Below, piece by piece: positions 54,113 to 61,923 of a DNA stretch of 64,000 nucleotides (positions are counted from its first letter, which is position 1; each line of letters opens with the position of its first letter). The notes beneath the pieces are model-generated. The model ran no database searches. It was not told the origin of the DNA and saw only the letters and a list, made by a program, of their open reading frames with translations. Location of the stretch: positions 26,723 to 90,722 of the forward strand of contig VFLI01000003.1 of NCBI GenBank assembly GCA_009885105.1, written 5' to 3'. The stretch is from Spirochaetia bacterium (GTDB taxonomy: Bacteria > Spirochaetota > Leptospiria > Leptospirales > Leptonemataceae). A program made the translations under genes and the position numbers.

Positions 54113-54170
54113 GGAGTGTAAAAAAAGGGGATGCGGGGATTTATGAGATGGGGTGATGGGGTCCCCTGAA
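54113..54170. repeat. Purine-rich intergenic repeat, copy C
   Basis: AGTGTAAAAAAAGGGGATGC (54115-54134) plus GGGGAT matches copy A (minus strand, 16748-16773) at 23 of 26 bases, all differences being A to G. GAGATGGGGTGATGGGG follows. It sits between vapB and the rpsO leader in the opposite orientation to copies A and B. Confidence 0.7.
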
Positions 54171-54250
54171 TTTACCCGCTCAACAAAAAGTGCTTTCCGC
54201 CCCGGATTACTCTGAAATCCTGGGAAAAATCACTATTATTGAAGAGAAGT

Positions 54251-54282
54251 AAGGAAACCCGGGCAAACCGGGTCAGAAATGT
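54251..54282 (+). promoter_or_regulatory. rpsO leader hairpin between Shine-Dalgarno and start codon
   Basis: AAGGA at 54251-54255 is the only Shine-Dalgarno-like site, 27 bases before the ATG. Between them ACCCGG (54257-54262) pairs with CCGGGT (54268-54273) around GCAAA, shortening the effective gap to about 10 bases. Ribosomal protein S15 controls its own mRNA through leader structures in many bacteria, so this may be such a site. Confidence 0.5.
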
Positions 54283-54549
54283 ATGATTGAAACAGCCAAA
54301 AAAAAAGAGATTATCAAAGACTATTGCAGGCACGGCAAGGACACCGGATCGCCGGAAGTGCAGATAGCCATACTTACCGGAAGAATCCGTGAATTGACGG
54401 AGCATTTCAAGATCCATGAACGCGACCATTCCTCGCGGCGCGGACTGCTTCGACTGGTCGGACAGAGGCGACGCCTGCTAGAATACGTCAAAAAGAAGGA
54501 TTCCGCACTCTACAAGAAACTGATCGAGCAGCTGGAACTGCGGAAATAA
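54283..54549 (+). CDS. rpsO: 30S ribosomal protein S15
   Basis: 88 residues; binds the 16S rRNA central domain early in 30S assembly. The sequence [20 protein letters not shown] and [21 protein letters not shown] is unmistakable. The ATG at 54283 is in frame with these motifs; an ATG at 54279 is not. pnp follows 54 bases later, as is common. A possible weak promoter (CTGAAA at 54212, TATTAT at 54234) lies in front. Confidence 0.97.
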   Translation: MIETAKKKEIIKDYCRHGKDTGSPEVQIAILTGRIRELTEHFKIHERDHSSRRGLLRLVGQRRRLLEYVKKKDSALYKKLIEQLELRK

Positions 54550-54603
54550 TTCTGCGATCCGCGCCAAACTAAAAAGAAAGTTCAACTTTCGAGGAATCCC
54601 AAT

Positions 54604-56874
54604 ATGCCCGTTTATAAAGAAGAAGAAAAATACAACGATACAGTTCTGTCCATAGAGACAGGAAACTGGGCCAAACAGGCCCACGGTTCGGTGGTGTACC
54701 GCGCCGGCAATCTGGTGCTTCTGGCCACCGTCTGCGCCGAAAAAGAAGCGAAAGAAGGTCAGGAATTCTTTCCTCTCACGGTCGACTACAGAGAAAAGAT
54801 TTATTCCGTAGGACGAGTGCCCGGCGGTTACTTTAAAAGAGAAAACCGTCCGGCAGAACATGAAACTCTGATTTCGCGTCTGATCGACCGGCCCGTTCGC
54901 CCGCTTTTCCCGGAAGGTTACTTTGCTGAAGTGCAGCTTCTGGTCACCGTGCTTTCCGCGGATGCGAATTCTGTTGTGGAGGGCCATGCGATTTCCGCCG
55001 CCTCCGCCGCCCTGATGGTTTCGGATATTCCGTTCCACGGACCGATTGCAGGCGTTGTTGTTGGACGTGTGGACGGTCAGTTCATCGCGGATCCACCGCT
55101 GGATGTTCTGAAAAAAGGCGATCTCGAACTCGTCGTAGCCGGATCCAAAAACGCCATCGCCATGATTGAGGGCGGCTCGAAAGAGCTCACCAGTCAGGAA
55201 ATTATTGATGCTGTTGCTTTCGCCCAGGAAGCGCTGAAAACAAAACTGGATCTTCAGGAGCGCATTGCGAAAAAGACTTCTCCCACAAAACGAGAAGTCA
55301 AACTCCGTCTGCCGGATCCCGCTCTCAAAGAAAAGTCACGCGCCTTCGCTCTGGAGAAACTTCGCGCCGCATACAGAGTAAAAGAGAAAGCAGAACGCGC
55401 AACGGCCGTTGATAAAGTAATTACTGAAACAAAAGAAAACTTTGCCCTTCAGTTTGCCTCCGATTCGGATGCGGACAAGAAGATGAAGGAAGTAAAGCAC
55501 AATCTGGAAGAAATGGAATACGAAGTTGTTCGAAGCGCGATCTTTGACGAAAAAATCCGCTCCGACGGCAGAAGGCTGGACGAGATCCGCGAGATCAGCA
55601 TCGAGCTGGATGTTCTTCCGTGTGCGCACGGTTCGGCCGTGTTCACGCGCGGGCAGACTCAGTCTCTGGGCGTTGTGACGCTCGGCACCGGCAAAGACAA
55701 CCAGCGTTATGAGAACCTGGCCGGTCAGCAGGTGAAGAATTTCATGCTGCATTACAATTTTCCTCCCTATTCCACGGGGGAAGTAAAGCGAATGGCCGGT
55801 CCCGGTCGCCGTGAAATCGGTCATGGAAATCTTGCAGAGAGGTCGCTCAAATACATGGTGCCGGGGCAGGAAGCCTTCCCCTATATAGTCAGGGTTGTTT
55901 CAGAAATTCTTGAATCGAACGGATCTTCGTCGATGGCCTCTATATGCTCCGGTTCGCTGGCGATGATGACGGCCGGTGTGCCAATGGAAAGGCCGGTAGC
56001 CGGAATCGCCATGGGACTCATCATGGGCGACGATGGAAAGTATGCCATTCTTTCGGATATCGCCGGTCTTGAAGATCACTTTGGCGATATGGACTTTAAA
56101 GTAGCCGGAACCGAAAAAGGCATAACAGGATTTCAGCTGGATATCAAAGTGAAGGGCCTGACGATTGAAATATTGAAAGCCGCCATGACACAGGCGGAAA
56201 ATGGACGCATGCATATTCTGGGTAAAATGAACGCGGTTCTGCCGAAGTCCCGGGACTCTGTTCCGGACAATGCGCCGCGTGTCCTTTCGATCCAGATCGA
56301 CCCGGAAAGAATCGGCGAACTGATCGGTCCGGGCGGAAAAATCATCCGCGCCATCAGCGAAAAATCGGGAGCCGATCTCAATGTGGAAGACACCGGTATC
56401 GTAACGGTCTCTTCTGTTTCCGGAGCAGCCTGCGAAGCGGCAAAAAAGATGATCGAAGATATTTTCGCCGAGGTGGAGATTGGCCGCATTTACGACGGTG
56501 TCGTTAAGAAGATCGCCGATTTCGGAGCCTTTATTGAAATCATTCCCGGCAAAGAGGGCCTTCTGCACATTTCAAAACTGGCCGCCACGCGGGTGAATTC
56601 AGTTCGCGATTTTCTGACGGAAGGCGATGCGATCCAGGTGATGGTGCTCGGTGTAGACCGCATGGGTAGAATCGATCTTTCCAGAAAAGATGTTCTGACA
56701 GGCGCTCCCGGTGAAGAGGGACGCCCGGCAGGCGACAGAGACCAGGGGCCGCCCAGAGACAGAGATCAGGGGGGCGGTTACGGCGGCGGACGCGACAGCA
56801 GACCTCGCGACGGCGGAGGTCGATCCGGCGGCGGAGGCGGAAGATCCGGCGGCGGCGGTCGGCCGCGTCGATAG
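54604..56874 (+). CDS. pnp: Polyribonucleotide nucleotidyltransferase
   Basis: 756 residues; phosphorolytic 3'-5' exoribonuclease of RNA decay. Two RNase PH-like domains frame an alpha-helical linker, with the second core at [16 protein letters not shown]. The KH domain has [16 protein letters not shown] at about 563, and the S1 domain ([20 protein letters not shown]) lies near 625-700. The last 45 residues are a Gly/Arg-rich tail ([10 protein letters not shown] type), longer than usual. GAGGAA precedes the ATG. dut begins 3 bases after the stop. Confidence 0.97.
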   Translation: MPVYKEEEKYNDTVLSIETGNWAKQAHGSVVYRAGNLVLLATVCAEKEAKEGQEFFPLTVDYREKIYSVGRVPGGYFKRENRPAEHETLISRLIDRPVRPLFPEGYFAEVQLLVTVLSADANSVVEGHAISAASAALMVSDIPFHGPIAGVVVGRVDGQFIADPPLDVLKKGDLELVVAGSKNAIAMIEGGSKELTSQEIIDAVAFAQEALKTKLDLQERIAKKTSPTKREVKLRLPDPALKEKSRAFALEKLRAAYRVKEKAERATAVDKVITETKENFALQFASDSDADKKMKEVKHNLEEMEYEVVRSAIFDEKIRSDGRRLDEIREISIELDVLPCAHGSAVFTRGQTQSLGVVTLGTGKDNQRYENLAGQQVKNFMLHYNFPPYSTGEVKRMAGPGRREIGHGNLAERSLKYMVPGQEAFPYIVRVVSEILESNGSSSMASICSGSLAMMTAGVPMERPVAGIAMGLIMGDDGKYAILSDIAGLEDHFGDMDFKVAGTEKGITGFQLDIKVKGLTIEILKAAMTQAENGRMHILGKMNAVLPKSRDSVPDNAPRVLSIQIDPERIGELIGPGGKIIRAISEKSGADLNVEDTGIVTVSSVSGAACEAAKKMIEDIFAEVEIGRIYDGVVKKIADFGAFIEIIPGKEGLLHISKLAATRVNSVRDFLTEGDAIQVMVLGVDRMGRIDLSRKDVLTGAPGEEGRPAGDRDQGPPRDRDQGGGYGGGRDSRPRDGGGRSGGGGGRSGGGGRPRR

Positions 56875-56877
56875 AAA

Positions 56878-57330
56878 GTGAAGCCGACGGTTCGGATTCA
56901 TTTATCGCCGGGTTCCAGACTGCCGGTTCGGGCAACTCCGGGTTCTGCAGCCTGGGATGTATTTGCCAGCCTGGAACCGGATATATATATTGATATTCCT
57001 CCCGGTGAACGCATCGCCGTACCGACGGGTATATTTCTCGAAATTCCGCCGGGATATTTTATTTCCCTCAGGCCGCGCTCCGGACTGGCATTCTCTTCCG
57101 GCATCACGCTTCTGAATTCTCCGGCCACGATCGATTCTGATTACCGCGGAGAACTCCGCGTTCTTCTGGCGAATCTGGGTCAGAAAAGTGTGCAGATAAA
57201 AACCGGCGACAGGATCGCGCAGCTCCTTCTCGAAAAAGTTCTGGATTTTGACTGGGACATGACAGACCGCGGGAATTTTTCCTCGACCGAAAGGGGCGAG
57301 GGCGGATTCGGCAGCACGGGATTGGCTTGA
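56878..57330 (+). CDS. dut: dUTP diphosphatase
   Basis: 150 residues; hydrolyses dUTP to dUMP, keeping uracil out of DNA. Trimeric dUTPase motifs are present: GSAAWDVFA, RPRSGLAFSSGI, NSPATIDSDYRGEL, GDRIAQLLL, and RGEGGFGSTG at the C-terminus. The start is a GTG three bases after the pnp stop. It ends just before a CACGAAA-type inverted repeat. Confidence 0.95.
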   Translation: MKPTVRIHLSPGSRLPVRATPGSAAWDVFASLEPDIYIDIPPGERIAVPTGIFLEIPPGYFISLRPRSGLAFSSGITLLNSPATIDSDYRGELRVLLANLGQKSVQIKTGDRIAQLLLEKVLDFDWDMTDRGNFSSTERGEGGFGSTGLA

Positions 57331-57344
57331 TATAATATCGATTA

Positions 57345-57427
57345 TTAGCCACGAAATCTCACGAAAGGGCACGAAAGGGAATAAGAACATTCATGTGATT
57401 TCTTCTTTTGTGTTTTTTCGTGGCCAA
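57345..57427. repeat. CACGAAA-type inverted repeat
   Basis: TTAGCCACGAAATCTCACGA near 57345 is the partial complement of TTTTGTGTTTTTTCGTGGCC ending near 57424. CACGAAAGGG recurs twice inside the left arm. Such CCACGAA/CACGAAA repeats occur between genes in many bacteria. It fills the gap after dut and may fold into a long hairpin. Confidence 0.6.
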
Positions 57428-57455
57428 CTCCGGAAATACGGCGGTGTTACTCAAT

Positions 57456-58619
57456 ATGCCTAGCAATGTCATCTTAAAAAAAGGCCGCGAAAAAGCGGTT
57501 CTCGCGCATCACCACTGGATTTTTTCCGGCGCGGTCGCAAAATTCCCGCAGTATGAAGACGGAGAAATTCTCGGCGTTGAAAGTGCAGACGGAAAATTTC
57601 TGGGACGGGGTTACTTCAACAGGAAAACTTCCATCGCCGGCCGGATGCTGACATTTGACAATTCCGATCCCCTTACCGCTGTCATAGAAAAAATCGAGAG
57701 CGCGGCCGCTCTGCGAAAACTTGTCATACCAAAAAATACAACAGGATACCGTCTGGTAAACGGCGAAGGCGACGGCCTGCCGGGTCTCATCGTGGATCGT
57801 TACGATTCAACCCTGGTGCTGCAGATCAGCACAGCGGGAATGGAGAAAATGAAACTGACCGTTCTGGATGCTCTTTTGAAAATAGTATCTCCATCCTGCA
57901 TCTATGAAAAATCGCGCGGACCCTACCGCAAAGAAGAGGGCATCGCAGATTGCGAAGAAGTTCTATATGGAACAATGCCTGAAAAAGTGTCATTTCAGGA
58001 AAACGGCTTTAATTTTCAGGCGGAGCCGGTCCATTCTCAGAAAACCGGATTCTTTTTCGATCAGCGTGATATGCGCGAACTGACAGAGCGTTATTCGAAG
58101 GGCCGGACGGTCTTGAACTGTTTCGCCTTTACGGGAGCGTTTTCTGTCTACGCCCTGCGTGGAGGCGCAATCCGCGCTGACTGCATCGACACTTCGAGGA
58201 CCGCTCTGGAAAGCGCCGAAATTCATCTCGAACAGAATGGTTTTACGGAGGCTCAGGGCGACCTGATCGAAGGGGATGCTTTTGAATATTTGCGCGAAAA
58301 ACCGCCGCATGATTTTGTAATACTCGATCCGCCGGCTCTTGCCAGAAGAAAGTCCGATATCAATTCTGCCTGCCGGGCGTATAAGGATCTGAATCGAATT
58401 GCCATCGTCAATCTGCCGCCCGGCGGGCTGCTGCTGACCTGTTCCTGTTCGCATTACATCGATGAATCGCTCTTCTCTCAGGTGGTTTTTCAGTCGGCCC
58501 TGGAAGCCGGCCGCAGTGTCAGGATTCTGCACAAGCACCGGCTTGCCGCCGATCATCCAATCAACATCTACCATCCGGAAACGGCGTATTTAAAAAGTCT
58601 GTTTCTATACGTGGATTGA
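57456..58619 (+). CDS. RlmI-like class I SAM-dependent rRNA methyltransferase
   Basis: 387 residues. The first 75 residues form a PUA-type RNA-binding domain (ILKKGREKAVLAHHHWIFSG). A central domain follows (VNGEGDGLPGLIVDRYDS), then the SAM fold with FFFDQRDMRE, VLNCFAFTGAFSVYALRGG, ILDPPALAR and LLTCSCSHYI. This matches RlmI/RlmK-type enzymes that make 5-methylcytosine in 23S rRNA. The ATG at 57456 gives the normal N-terminus, though no strong Shine-Dalgarno is seen. It is convergent with the glp-like operon, 14 bases from the DUF1667 stop. Confidence 0.88.
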   Translation: MPSNVILKKGREKAVLAHHHWIFSGAVAKFPQYEDGEILGVESADGKFLGRGYFNRKTSIAGRMLTFDNSDPLTAVIEKIESAAALRKLVIPKNTTGYRLVNGEGDGLPGLIVDRYDSTLVLQISTAGMEKMKLTVLDALLKIVSPSCIYEKSRGPYRKEEGIADCEEVLYGTMPEKVSFQENGFNFQAEPVHSQKTGFFFDQRDMRELTERYSKGRTVLNCFAFTGAFSVYALRGGAIRADCIDTSRTALESAEIHLEQNGFTEAQGDLIEGDAFEYLREKPPHDFVILDPPALARRKSDINSACRAYKDLNRIAIVNLPPGGLLLTCSCSHYIDESLFSQVVFQSALEAGRSVRILHKHRLAADHPINIYHPETAYLKSLFLYVD

Positions 58620-58633
58620 TCTTATCATTCAAA

Positions 58634-59014
58634 TCAGGAATCGCGCGATGCAATTGCATCCACGCCCGTGCCCGCGATGTTCTTCAGAATCACATCTCCC
58701 ATTTTAACGGGCGCCCTGCAGCTCACGGCGGAAATTTCTATCACGGCGTCGAAAATATTTTCCATGGGAATGGCTACACGGCTGCGGACAGGAATCACCG
58801 GATAACTTCCGCCATCCAGGCGCACCGTCGTCATCAGCATTCGGACAGGATGAGAATATTCCGACAGGCCGTATTTTTCTCCGCGAGGGCATTCAGCATT
58901 GTGAACCTCGACATAACCCAGTTCATCTTTGAAAACTTCCAGAAGACAGCTCCTGGGACAGATGATGCAGACAATTCGGCTGGCATCGACGGGGATGTCA
59001 GAATTTTCATTCAT
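58634..59014 (-). CDS. DUF1667 protein, partner of GlpA/GlpB-like oxidoreductases
   Basis: 126 residues. Four cysteines near the N-terminus (CIICPRSC and AECPRG) look like an iron-sulfur or metal site. DUF1667 genes usually lie with FAD-dependent glycerol-3-phosphate dehydrogenase genes in anaerobes, as here. Its start overlaps the upstream oxidoreductase stop by 4 bases. It may pass electrons from the dehydrogenase; that is inference. Confidence 0.8.
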   Translation of the reverse strand: MNENSDIPVDASRIVCIICPRSCLLEVFKDELGYVEVHNAECPRGEKYGLSEYSHPVRMLMTTVRLDGGSYPVIPVRSRVAIPMENIFDAVIEISAVSCRAPVKMGDVILKNIAGTGVDAIASRDS

Positions 59015-60306
59015 ACCATATCCTCGTGTTCTTCGTCCGAATCGGAGGGCACAACATTCACAAGAACTGTGTCATTATCCAGCTCTGCCGGGTCGACCCT
59101 GGCGTTGATGATAATCATTTCACTGGGCAGCGAAAACTGATGCAGCTGCGAAAAAAGCACACGCCCGCCGGTTAGGATTTCCGACATCACTTTATTCCCC
59201 GGGACGCGAACCCGGTAGGAAAATTGAATATCGCGTTCGGGATCGGGAAAATCAATCCTTTCCGGCACAATATAACCGATGTTGCCGCCGGGGCGCACCC
59301 GGATCGGTCTGTCTGAGCGTACGGGCTTATCCTCTTCCTGTGCATACCGCGCGGCATTCGCGCCGGCTCTCTCTGCTTCCAGAGTGACCCAGTCGACAAG
59401 ATCGTGCACCTGTAAAACATTTCCGCAGGCGAAAATCCCGGGGATCGAAGTTTCCAGCATTTCATTCACCTCGGGGCCGCCGTTGTAGGACAGTATGCAT
59501 CCGGCTTTCTGCGAAATTTCATTTTCTGGAATGAGACCGACGGAAAACAGAATCGTATCGCAGTCGAAATTTTTTTCCGTGCCAGGGATGAGTTGCTGGT
59601 GAATATCCACCTCGGCGATGGTTGCCCCCTCCACACGTTTGCGGCCCCGGATATCGATAATGGTATGACTCAAATAGAGCGGAATCCTGAAATCATCCAG
59701 GCACTGAACCCGGTTGCGCGTCAATCCTGCCGGATAGGGCAGTATTTCAGCCACAGCCAGAACCTGCATTCCTTCCAGTTTGCAGCGTCTGGCCATGATC
59801 ATGCCGATATCGCCGGAACCGATGATCAGTATCCGTCTGCCGGGAGAGTATCCTTCCAGATTGACAAGTCGTTGTGCCTGTCCGGCCGGGAAAATACCGG
59901 CGGGTCTTGTGCCCGGAATCTGCAGAGCGCCCCGGGTGCGCTCACGGCATCCCATGGCCAGAATGACCGATCGGGCCTGTACAGAAATCATTCCTTTTTC
60001 AGCGTTCAGCGCCTGGAGGGAAAGATTTGCCTTCAGGGAAGTCACCATGCTTCCGGTCAGAATGGGAATTTCCGCTTCTCTGACCCTGTTGATAAAACGC
60101 TGCGCGTACTCGGGCCCTGTAAGTTCCTCCGCAAAATAATTCAATCCAAATCCGGTGTGAATGCACTGCTGTAGAATTCCGCCGGGTTCATGGTCCCGCT
60201 CGAGGATGAGAACGGATGCTCCGTTTTCTTTTGCGGCAAGCGCCGCGGCCAGCCCCGCAGGACCTCCTCCGATTACGGCAACATCTATATTATAATGCGC
60301 TGCCAT
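59011..60306 (-). CDS. NAD(P)/FAD-dependent oxidoreductase, GlpB-like
   Basis: 431 residues. The FAD loop VAVIGGGPAGLAAALAAKE is at the N-terminus, and a second Rossmann loop (RILIIGSGDIGMIMARR) lies at about 152-168. CNV-type loop GIFACGNVLQVHD is typical of disulfide-reductase-fold enzymes. It is probably the electron-transfer partner of the dehydrogenase encoded upstream, whose end it overlaps by 17 bases. Confidence 0.8.
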   Translation of the reverse strand: MAAHYNIDVAVIGGGPAGLAAALAAKENGASVLILERDHEPGGILQQCIHTGFGLNYFAEELTGPEYAQRFINRVREAEIPILTGSMVTSLKANLSLQALNAEKGMISVQARSVILAMGCRERTRGALQIPGTRPAGIFPAGQAQRLVNLEGYSPGRRILIIGSGDIGMIMARRCKLEGMQVLAVAEILPYPAGLTRNRVQCLDDFRIPLYLSHTIIDIRGRKRVEGATIAEVDIHQQLIPGTEKNFDCDTILFSVGLIPENEISQKAGCILSYNGGPEVNEMLETSIPGIFACGNVLQVHDLVDWVTLEAERAGANAARYAQEEDKPVRSDRPIRVRPGGNIGYIVPERIDFPDPERDIQFSYRVRVPGNKVMSEILTGGRVLFSQLHQFSLPSEMIIINARVDPAELDNDTVLVNVVPSDSDEEHEDMV

Positions 60307-61762
60307 GGAATACCTGATCCTGCAAGTTTTTCAGCCGCCCGACGACAATCTTTGAACCTTCGCCGCTTTTGGTGATCTCTCCCAGCGGTATGTTTCTCTC
60401 GCGCGAAAGTATCTTCATAACTTTCGTAAGGCAGAAACCTCCCTGGCATCGGCCCATTCCGGGCCTCAGCCGCCGTTTGATCATGTCGGTATTGTCGGAA
60501 GGGATGAGCCCCCGGCAGGCCTGCACGATCTGCGCCTCCGTGACCGTTTCGCAGCGGCAGACTACGTTGGCCCACTGAGGATTCTCGGAAATCATTCGTT
60601 CCAATTCTTCTTCTGTAAATTGAGACAGCTTCGGTTTCGCCGGCAGAGCCGGGAAATATTCATCCTTTAAAACAAAACTGAGGCCTGAATGTTCTTTGAG
60701 AAGTTCTTCCATCAGCGCGGCAATCCCCAGGCTGGCGGAGAGACCGGGCGATTCTATGCCGGCAGCATTGAAGAAACCCGGCACGGCCGACGGTCCGATG
60801 ATAAAATCTCTGCCTTCCGGCGTGGCGCGCACTCCGGCAAAATTGGTTATTGCCTGCCGCATCGGAATGTTGTTTATCAGTCTCGCGGCGCCTGTCATGA
60901 TTTCATTAAGCCCGTTCCGTGTGGTCTGCGAGGATTCTTCATCTTCCGCCTCCTGCGCATTGGGTCCGATGAAACTGTTGCCGTGCAGAGTGGGGGCAAT
61001 GACAATTCCCTTGCTGCCCGGAGTGGGAGTCGGGAAGATTATTTTTTTGAGGTCCATCGCTCCTCTGTCAAAAAGAATGTATTCTCCCCGCCTTGGGATA
61101 ATTTTTATTCCTTTGATTCCGGCTTGTTCTGCAAGTTTTCCCGCAAAGGCGCCGGCTGCGTTGATAACTACTTTCGCGCGGATGGTCTTGCCCGCGCCGG
61201 CGTCGAGAATGAATTCGTCATGATTCTTTACAATCTGCGTGATCCGGGTATTCAGGTAGAAACATGCGCCGTTCAGGACTGCATGTTCTGCCAGGGCAGC
61301 GGTGAACTCGAAAGGCATGATGATGCCGGCATTCCGAAAATGCAGGGCGGACATCACTTCTTCTTTCAGCAGAGGCTCCAGATTTCGGATCGATTGCGGT
61401 GCATTGATGAGTTCACAGTCCAACCCCCTGCGTCTTGCTCGTATGTACTCGCCCTGCAGTACGGTCGCCTGGCCGGCATCGAGAGCGCAGAACATGGCGC
61501 CGATTCTTTTAAACTCAATTCCCAGCGCCGGACAGACCTGGTCGAACATCGGATTGGCCCGCAGATTTGTTTTTTCTTTCAGAGATCCTTCTTTAATAAA
61601 ATAGCCCGAGTGGATAATCCCTGAATTGGCTTTTGTGGCCCCCATGGAAACATCGGAAGATTTTTCGATCACTGCTATATTCAATGAATATTTCGCCAGC
61701 TGCCAGGCGATGGCGCTGCCGGTGCATCCGGCGCCGATGACGGCAATATCGAAGTCAGCCAT
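60290..61762 (-). CDS. glpA: FAD-dependent glycerol-3-phosphate dehydrogenase, GlpA-like, with C-terminal iron-sulfur domain
   Basis: 490 residues. The FAD loop is DIAVIGAGCTGSAIAWQLA at residues 4-22. The DAO-type fold follows (GGxR-like and PTPGSKGIVIAPT segments). The C-terminal 90 residues hold a BFD-like [2Fe-2S] site with CRCET and GMGRCQGGFC. It oxidises glycerol-3-phosphate to dihydroxyacetone phosphate, feeding electrons to a quinone or carrier. It heads the three-gene operon and is divergent from ftsK; glpC, glpK and a transporter gene are not in view. Related amino-acid or 2-hydroxyacid oxidases cannot be fully excluded. Confidence 0.8.
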   Translation of the reverse strand: MADFDIAVIGAGCTGSAIAWQLAKYSLNIAVIEKSSDVSMGATKANSGIIHSGYFIKEGSLKEKTNLRANPMFDQVCPALGIEFKRIGAMFCALDAGQATVLQGEYIRARRRGLDCELINAPQSIRNLEPLLKEEVMSALHFRNAGIIMPFEFTAALAEHAVLNGACFYLNTRITQIVKNHDEFILDAGAGKTIRAKVVINAAGAFAGKLAEQAGIKGIKIIPRRGEYILFDRGAMDLKKIIFPTPTPGSKGIVIAPTLHGNSFIGPNAQEAEDEESSQTTRNGLNEIMTGAARLINNIPMRQAITNFAGVRATPEGRDFIIGPSAVPGFFNAAGIESPGLSASLGIAALMEELLKEHSGLSFVLKDEYFPALPAKPKLSQFTEEELERMISENPQWANVVCRCETVTEAQIVQACRGLIPSDNTDMIKRRLRPGMGRCQGGFCLTKVMKILSRERNIPLGEITKSGEGSKIVVGRLKNLQDQVFHGSAL

Positions 61763-61923
61763 GAGTTTTTGTCTCTACTATCAATAAGGACACAACAGCA
61801 TCGATGGATCGCCATTTTCTTATTGGAAAGCCGTCTGTGCCGATTGCTTTCGGCCCCCGAAAGGCGAAAATTTACGATCGTACCCCTCCCGATCCTCCGA
61901 TACAAAATACGGAGAACTATCAA

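Noticed and set aside
55900..56568. 222-codon minus-strand frame inside pnp
   Set aside because: Antisense to the conserved catalytic and KH regions of pnp, with no motif of its own.
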